Positions 5,335-9,718 of a DNA stretch of 9,718 nucleotides are shown piece after piece. The translations under genes and the position numbers were made by a program. The notes beneath the pieces are model-generated. The model did not search any database, was not told the origin of the DNA, and was given only the letters and a program-made list of their open reading frames with translations. The first letter of the stretch is position 1; every line of letters begins with the position of its first letter. This DNA comes from Candidatus Thalassarchaeaceae archaeon (GTDB taxonomy: Archaea; Thermoplasmatota; Poseidoniia; Poseidoniales; Thalassarchaeaceae). Where the stretch lies: positions 1 to 9,718 of the forward strand of contig JASLKO010000171.1 in the NCBI GenBank assembly GCA_030747475.1, in the 5' to 3' direction.

Positions 5335-5847
5335 ATGTGTGGAATCATTGGCGTCGTCGCCCAAGTTGACGAACCCGCAGCTCCAATCATCTATGATGGG
5401 CTCACCGTACTACAACACCGTGGCCAGGATGCAGCTGGTATTGTGACCTGTGAAGGTGAACAACTCTACCAAAGGAAAGCCAACGGCTTGGTCAGAGATG
5501 TGTTCCAACAGCGACACATGGAAACGTTGGCCGGCCACATGGGCATTGGTCATGTTCGATATCCAACAGCGGGGACTTCTTCCTGTGCGGAAGCACAACC
5601 ATTCTACACCAATTCACCTCACGGGATTTCACTGGCACACAATGGGAACCTGACAAATGCGGATGAATTGCGGAAACAATTGTACAGAGATGACCTACGA
5701 CATGTGAACACAAGTAGTGATTCGGAAGTCCTCATGAACATCTTTGCACATGAATTGCATAAGCGAGGCAAAATGTACATCGGTGAAGATTTGCACCTAC
5801 CCGTTGAAGATTTATTCCATGCCGTATCCAAAGTGCATGAAAGGTGA
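5335..5847 (+). CDS. purF: PurF (amidophosphoribosyltransferase) N-terminal part, glutaminase domain, ends at in-frame TGA
   Basis: The first 170 codons of glutamine-PRPP amidotransferase, the enzyme of the first committed step of purine synthesis (PRPP + glutamine to phosphoribosylamine). ATG 5335 is chosen because the next codon is Cys: removal of Met exposes the N-terminal nucleophile cysteine of the Ntn glutaminase (MCGIIGVV). The TTG 12 bases upstream would bury it. Glutamine-site blocks are present: HRGQDAAG (28-35), GHVRYPTAG (72-80), HNGNLTN (102-108) and SSDSEVL (127-133). It aligns almost without gaps to the E. coli type (LTVLQHRGQDAAG, KANGL, DVF, AQPFYTNSP). No propeptide is present, unlike the Bacillus type. 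Reading stops at TGA 5845-5847 after SKVHER, in the middle of the glutaminase domain, and the same frame then carries on with the rest of PurF. Taken alone this half would lack the end of its own domain. Confidence 0.93.
   Translation: MCGIIGVVAQVDEPAAPIIYDGLTVLQHRGQDAAGIVTCEGEQLYQRKANGLVRDVFQQRHMETLAGHMGIGHVRYPTAGTSSCAEAQPFYTNSPHGISLAHNGNLTNADELRKQLYRDDLRHVNTSSDSEVLMNIFAHELHKRGKMYIGEDLHLPVEDLFHAVSKVHER
5845..5847 (+). other. purF: In-frame TGA inside purF (codon 171)
   Basis: The codon interrupts VHER-[TGA]-RGGYAIISMITGYG. Both sides are in the same frame and homology is continuous, so it is a single-codon interruption, not a frameshift. In the E. coli protein, as I recall it, the aligned residue is hydrophobic (RLIRGAY); related proteins vary here, Cys among them, so one base change from TGT/TGC, CGA, TTA or GGA would suffice. 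A nonsense mutation, a sequencing error or recoding are the options; the first two are the simplest. Confidence 0.9.
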
Positions 5848-6870
5848 CGAGGTGGATATGCCATCATTTCGATGATTACAGGATATGGTATTCTTGGGTT
5901 CCGAGACCCGTGGGGCATTCGCCCTCTAATCCTAGGCCGCAGAGATGGACAAAATGGAGGCGACGAATGGGTCTTTGCCTCAGAATCGGTTGCACTACAG
6001 GCATTGGGTTGTGAAATCGTGCGCGATGTAGAGCCTGGTGAAGCGATATTCATTACTGCAGGTGGGCAGTTTTACCATCAACAATGCGCAGAGACTGTAT
6101 CCTATTCACCATGTATCTTTGAACATGTTTACTTCGCTCGACCAGATTCAATCATCGACGGAATTAGTGTCCATCGTGCGCGTTTGAAAATGGGACGGAA
6201 ATTGGCGGCAAGAATTCCAAAAGAACATCCCGACGACACCATTGATGTCGTTATCCCTGTACCTGATAGTGGCCGAATTGCAGCCATGGAATTGTCCAAA
6301 GATCTAGGCGTACCATTCCGTGAAGGATTTGTCAAGAACAGATATGTTGGCCGCACATTTATCATGCCAGGTCAAGCGATTCGAAAGGATAGTGTTCGTA
6401 AGAAACTCAATCCAATCCCTTATGAATTTGAAGGGAAGAATGTCTTGCTTGTGGATGACAGTATTGTCCGAGGGAATACCAGTGCAAAAATTGTCCAAAT
6501 GGCACGAGATGCTGGGGCAAAGAAGGTCTTTTTCGCGAGTGCAGCCCCTCCAGTCATTCATCCGAATGTGTATGGAATCGATATGCCGGCCAAGAGTGAA
6601 TATATCGCACATGACCGAAGTCAGAAAGAAGTAAGCGAAGTCATTGGAGCGGATTGGTTGATGTATCAGCATCTTGATGATTTAATTGAAGCATGTCAAG
6701 ATGGTGCATGTGGTGTCAAAGAATTTGATACATCCTGTTTCAATGGAGTTTATGTCACCGACGATATTGATGATTCATACCTCCAGAAATTAGAGGATTC
6801 GCGCAATGATTCTGCAAAAAAAAAGCAGATGAAAAATGATGAGATCCTTGAGATCCACAACGAACCTTGA
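5848..6870 (+). CDS. purF: PurF C-terminal part: end of glutaminase domain plus phosphoribosyltransferase domain
   Basis: Continuation of PurF in the same frame after the TGA; the first in-frame ATG is at 5872, which would give 332 residues. In full-length numbering (511 residues with the TGA codon) it holds the linker FRDPWGIRPLILGRRD, the block CIFEHVYFARPDSIIDGISVHRAR, the flexible PRTase region GFVKNRYVGRTFIMPGQ, and the PRPP-binding loop VLLVDDSIVRGNTS (about 370-383). The C-terminus FNGVYVTDDIDDSYL to EILEIHNEP mirrors the E. coli end (HNEG). The four iron-sulfur cysteines of the Bacillus type do not appear as a set. A GAGGTGG (5849-5855) precedes ATG 5872 by 16 bases, so weak internal initiation is conceivable but would drop conserved glutaminase residues. 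Selection seems recently intact: no other stop or frameshift is seen. Confidence 0.9.
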   Translation, partial: RGGYAIISMITGYGILGFRDPWGIRPLILGRRDGQNGGDEWVFASESVALQALGCEIVRDVEPGEAIFITAGGQFYHQQCAETVSYSPCIFEHVYFARPDSIIDGISVHRARLKMGRKLAARIPKEHPDDTIDVVIPVPDSGRIAAMELSKDLGVPFREGFVKNRYVGRTFIMPGQAIRKDSVRKKLNPIPYEFEGKNVLLVDDSIVRGNTSAKIVQMARDAGAKKVFFASAAPPVIHPNVYGIDMPAKSEYIAHDRSQKEVSEVIGADWLMYQHLDDLIEACQDGACGVKEFDTSCFNGVYVTDDIDDSYLQKLEDSRNDSAKKKQMKNDEILEIHNEP

Positions 6871-6879
6871 GGTGATTGT

Positions 6880-7731
6880 ATGGGCCAATGGTTGGTCCGA
6901 ATTGGCGAATCGATGTTGAAATCTAGACCTGTGCGAAAGTATTTCACACGGGTGATACGAACAACTCTTTTCGCACAATGTCGCCTACGTGATGCCAAGG
7001 TCAAAATTCATGTTGAAGGGGGCTTGATGTTTGTCAGCGGAGAAAAGGATGCTGAAATCGTCGATGCACTCATGCACACTTTTGGCGTCAATGCTGTAGA
7101 CCCTTACATCGAAATTCCAGCGACACCTGAAGATGTCGCAATCGCCGCATTGCAAGCCAATCCGGATCCAAAAGGAACGTTTGCAGTACAATGTAAACGG
7201 CATGGGAAAAAAGGGGAATGGAATAGTCAAACATTTGCAGGTTCAGTCGGTGCAGCAGTGTTGGAAAAGGTCGACTTGAAAGTGAATTTGGGCAATCCTG
7301 AATGGGCCATTCGAGTGGCGCTTTTCCCAGACAAGGCACTCCTTCTTGGCACCAGATTCATGGGACCTGGTGGACTTCCAATCGGGGTACAGGGATTGGT
7401 ATTGGCTCACCTAGATGATGAGAAAGATTTGCTTTGTGCGTGGTTGATGATGCATCGTGGTTGTAGGATTCAACCCATAGATGGGAATGGAGATCTGCTC
7501 AAAGAATGGGATCCTGCATTGGCTTCAGAAGAATTCGCAAATGAATTGGGCACAGGCCCTGGTGGTGAAAAAAATCCGAATCCATGGGGCGTGGTTGGAT
7601 TTCATCTCCCGGATGCCCCCACAACGGTTCCTCTAGAGGATTCAGTGAGAACTCCGTTGGTTCACTTGGAACCGTTGGTTGGATGGTCTGAAGAGGATAT
7701 TGCTGAACTAAGTGAGCGAGTTTTCGCCTAA
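6880..7731 (+). CDS. ThiI-like THUMP protein with degenerate PP-loop
   Basis: A 283-residue relative of ThiI, the tRNA 4-thiouridine (s4U8) sulfurtransferase. The N-terminal ferredoxin-like part VRIGESMLKSRPVRKYFTR (about 6-24) and the THUMP tRNA-binding domain (about 60-165, with FAVQCKRHGKKGEWNSQTFAGSVGAAVLEK) are good. The junction GPGGLPIGVQGLVL (162-174) and the helix AWLMMHRGC (187-195) are also ThiI-specific. Between them ThiI normally has the ATP pyrophosphatase motif SGGIDSP; here it reads LDDEKDL (178-184), without the SGGxDS residues. Full ThiI is about 380-480 residues, and the catalytic-cysteine region further on is missing. It probably still binds tRNA but should not adenylate it. 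GAGGTGAT overlapping the purF stop supports ATG 6880 and coupling with purF. Possible roles are an RNA-binding partner of an active ThiI or a divergent modification factor; the function is inferred, not shown. Confidence 0.82.
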   Translation: MGQWLVRIGESMLKSRPVRKYFTRVIRTTLFAQCRLRDAKVKIHVEGGLMFVSGEKDAEIVDALMHTFGVNAVDPYIEIPATPEDVAIAALQANPDPKGTFAVQCKRHGKKGEWNSQTFAGSVGAAVLEKVDLKVNLGNPEWAIRVALFPDKALLLGTRFMGPGGLPIGVQGLVLAHLDDEKDLLCAWLMMHRGCRIQPIDGNGDLLKEWDPALASEEFANELGTGPGGEKNPNPWGVVGFHLPDAPTTVPLEDSVRTPLVHLEPLVGWSEEDIAELSERVFA

Positions 7732-7777
7732 ACGGGTTGGCGGCAATCTCAAGATGGTGACGCCCATTCAGTAAACA

Positions 7778-9403
7778 ATGCCGATGGTAATTGACCCGAT
7801 TGCTGAAATCAAATGTGAGACCATCGTTCGTGCCATCGATGTTTCAGACAATGGCAAATGGTTGGCTTGGGGTGGTGAAGATGGTGTTGTTCGAATTGTA
7901 GACACCTCGGGCGTCCCTACCGCTTTGGAACCATTCAATGTGGATGATTCAATCACACATCTTCGGATTGCTAGAGAGGATGTCATTGTCATCGGCACTC
8001 ATACTGCAGACTTGTATGGCCATGAAAGGCTTGGAGGGCACCGATGGACGCACGCTATTGGCGGCGGCTGTGACCACATCAAACTGTCAGGGGATGGAAC
8101 AATTGTGGGCTGTATCGATGGTGGTAGAAATGTCCACATCATGACTGAAAATGGCATTCAACGAGGCCAATTTTCATCAGGTGAACTGATTTTGATCGCG
8201 GTGGCCAATGATGGAACCGGTGTTGCCGTAGCCGATGATGAAGGGAATGTGAGCGTTCTTGATTCAAATGGCAATCTACGTTGGAAAAGGACACCCGATT
8301 CTGATTCAGGTGAAACTGTTTCAGCAATGTGCTTCATGCACGACGGTTCCTTACTGCTTAGTAGAGAAGTCCTAGGCATCACACCTTCAGAAGTCGCACA
8401 AATCGCACTTGAAAAATGGTCTTCAACCGGTGAAAAGTTGTTTTCGGAGGAAATCAACTCACGCAGTGTTTGCCTCGTCCCCGATGGAATCGGTGCATTG
8501 GCAGGACAATTTGATGGAGCAGTGCTACAAATTGATGACACCCTCTCCGTGACCAATCTCTGGAAATCAATGTACACGGTCAACGATATACGACGGCATG
8601 GCGAAGATATACTGGTCGCATCATGGTTCTACCTTCATCGTATAGATGGAGTGGGAGAAGAGGTTTGGCGGTGTGAGCATGTTGGATTGGTTCAATCCAT
8701 TGTCACAAGTAAGGACGGTACAAGAATTGCCTTGAGTGGTGACAACCAAAATGATTACACGCGCGAAAATCAGATTCTGTGGATTGATCCAGATGCGACA
8801 CCCTATGCATTGTCAGCAGATTTCGACATAGACGATGATTTGCTAGAATTTGTCGACGATACAGAATTCAACTCTCCAATCGCTTCTGCAGATGATGACT
8901 TGTATGCAGATGATACGAATGCTTTGGCATCGTATTTGACCGAGGAGGAACAAGAAAAATTGAATGCGACCCAATCGAGCGTCGATGATTCAGAATTATT
9001 TGCAATGCTCGATGATGAAATTGAACAAATGGCGCAAATTGAGGATGATGATGTTGATCTAATGGCTGGATTAAGTGATGAAGAATTTGTCACCCACATC
9101 ACACCAACGGCTGATGCAGGGGATGACATTGTTGTCGAAGCTGAAGATGATGGCACAGCAATTGTCGTTCTCGATGGTTCCAATACATCTCCTGGAAGTC
9201 AAGGTATTGAGCAATGGGTTTGGAGGGACGGGGATTCCAAACAAATTGGAAAAACATCGAAGGTCAAGGTTCGATTGCCAATTGGAAATCATACGTTCAC
9301 GCTTACTGTAAGTGACACTGCTAGAGAAAGTAGCACGGACACAATCACAGTTCAAGTTCAAGGAGAAATCACCGATGATTCCTTCGACTTGCTAAATGAT
9401 TAA
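7778..9403 (+). CDS. Beta-propeller protein with acidic linker and C-terminal PKD-like domain
   Basis: A 541-residue protein of unknown role. Residues about 10-345 form repeating WD40/PQQ-like blades: IDVSDNGKWLAWGGEDGVVRIVDTSG, then IKLSGDGTIVGCIDGGRNVHIMTENG, VANDGTGVAVADDEGNVSVLDSNGNLRWKR, and SIVTSKDGTRIALSGDN. Residues about 346-440 are a very acidic, low-complexity linker with recurring DDD/DDxL clusters. Residues about 443-528 look like a PKD immunoglobulin-like domain (PTADAGDDIVVEAEDDGTAIVVLDGSNTSPGS, then FTLTVSDTARESSTDTITVQV). No signal peptide or membrane helix is visible, so it is probably cytosolic, which is unusual for PKD. Alternative starts at 7778 and 7784 differ by two residues. 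The 46 bases after the ThiI-like gene hold no evident promoter or terminator, so it may be read from upstream. It converges on the hydrolase gene with overlapping stops. A scaffold or protein-interaction role is my guess. Confidence 0.75.
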   Translation: MPMVIDPIAEIKCETIVRAIDVSDNGKWLAWGGEDGVVRIVDTSGVPTALEPFNVDDSITHLRIAREDVIVIGTHTADLYGHERLGGHRWTHAIGGGCDHIKLSGDGTIVGCIDGGRNVHIMTENGIQRGQFSSGELILIAVANDGTGVAVADDEGNVSVLDSNGNLRWKRTPDSDSGETVSAMCFMHDGSLLLSREVLGITPSEVAQIALEKWSSTGEKLFSEEINSRSVCLVPDGIGALAGQFDGAVLQIDDTLSVTNLWKSMYTVNDIRRHGEDILVASWFYLHRIDGVGEEVWRCEHVGLVQSIVTSKDGTRIALSGDNQNDYTRENQILWIDPDATPYALSADFDIDDDLLEFVDDTEFNSPIASADDDLYADDTNALASYLTEEEQEKLNATQSSVDDSELFAMLDDEIEQMAQIEDDDVDLMAGLSDEEFVTHITPTADAGDDIVVEAEDDGTAIVVLDGSNTSPGSQGIEQWVWRDGDSKQIGKTSKVKVRLPIGNHTFTLTVSDTARESSTDTITVQVQGEITDDSFDLLND

Positions 9404-9718
9404 TCCAGAACTTTCGCGATGAACTGGTCCACACGCTGAATCTCAGACATGCATACTTCATGAAACATCATATATTGCTCAAATTCAACGGACCAGCCAT
9501 TTTCTTGCAAAAATTCACAACTGAGTTGACCAGCAGAAAATGGCACCATGTCATCACGGGTACCGTGACAAATGAGCACAGGGGTGTCTCGGTTTGCATC
9601 TGAACATTCACTCATATGTTTCTCCGGGAAAAGCAAGTATCCAGACAAGCAAACCATGCCTGCGAGACGCTCTGAAAAACGACATCCAGTATACAGTGAC
9701 ATGGCACCGCCCTGACTG
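9400..9718 (-). CDS. Carboxylesterase / phospholipase-like alpha/beta-hydrolase, N-terminus outside the window
   Basis: This is the C-terminal part of an acyl-protein thioesterase/carboxylesterase (lysophospholipase) family enzyme. Reading the minus strand past the ATG at 9702 to the window edge gives SQGGAMSLY, so the nucleophile-elbow serine (GFSQGGA in the family) lies at the very edge and the gene continues beyond it. The internal ATG is not the start. The rest of the triad is present: Asp in GTRDDMVPF (about 9556-9582) and His in MMFHEVC. The family usually reads PMGHEV, so the residues before His differ (MMFHEV). About 105 residues are visible of an expected 200-230. It converges on the propeller-PKD gene; substrate unknown, ester or thioester hydrolysis expected. 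Confidence 0.85.
   Translation of the reverse strand, partial: SQGGAMSLYTGCRFSERLAGMVCLSGYLLFPEKHMSECSDANRDTPVLICHGTRDDMVPFSAGQLSCEFLQENGWSVEFEQYMMFHEVCMSEIQRVDQFIAKVLD

Noticed and set aside
5845..5847. Selenocysteine at the purF TGA
   Set aside because: No known PurF uses selenocysteine, the position is not catalytic, only nine bases separate the purF stop from the next gene (no room for a downstream SECIS), and no selenium-pathway gene is present.
5845..5847. Genome-wide reassignment of TGA as a sense codon
   Set aside because: TGA is the ordinary stop of several genes here, including Nop10 (overlapping the PAC2 start), PAC2, aIF2alpha-operon neighbours, both membrane proteins and purF itself.
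9400..9702. Complete 100-residue hydrolase starting at the ATG at 9702
   Set aside because: The frame stays open to the window edge and encodes SQGGA of the catalytic elbow upstream of this ATG, so the gene is cut by the window, not short.

Overview
The window reads as chromosome of a marine, mesophilic archaeon. The best guess is a Marine Group II / Poseidoniales-like euryarchaeon, inferred from gene content and not from any search. The archaeal assignment rests on the run eL42-eS27-aIF2alpha-Nop10-PAC2, an archaeal eL37 gene, archaeal TATA-like boxes with GAGGTG-type ribosome binding sites, and a class II tRNA-Ser. Hand-counted gene samples are about 54% GC. Genes are tightly packed and no stretch over 300 bases lacks a gene.

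Layout. 19-621 (+) encodes a two-OB-fold RPA-like protein. It converges, with overlapping stop codons, on a 66-residue ubiquitin-like protein ending in GG (618-818, -). Behind that lies a small AT-rich insert (about 879-1174) encoding an 85-residue two-helix membrane protein. The insert is bounded by two identical 26-bp copies of the 3' end of tRNA-Ser(CGA); the intact tRNA is at 1175-1260 (-). Next, all on the minus strand, comes the translation/RNP operon, transcribed eL42 -> eS27 -> aIF2alpha -> Nop10 -> PAC2 (3583 down to 1304). Divergent from it are two overlapping genes for unrecognised multi-helix membrane proteins (3701-5001, +). eL37 follows (5075-5260), then purF (5335-6870), a ThiI-like THUMP protein (6880-7731), and a large beta-propeller/acidic-linker/PKD protein (7778-9403). 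A partial alpha/beta-hydrolase (9400-9718, -) ends the window, again with stop codons overlapping those of its neighbour.

How it fits together. Most of the window is translation and RNA housekeeping: ribosomal proteins, initiation factor, pseudouridylation RNP subunit, tRNA. To this are added one purine-synthesis enzyme and two sulfur-transfer-related proteins (the ubiquitin-like protein and the ThiI-like protein). The points most worth a second look are: the tRNA-bounded micro-insert; the in-frame TGA at codon 171 of an otherwise excellent purF of E. coli type; a ThiI homologue whose PP-loop ATP motif is gone and whose C-terminus is short; loss of three zinc-ribbon cysteines in eL42; and a propeller-PKD protein with no visible export signal.
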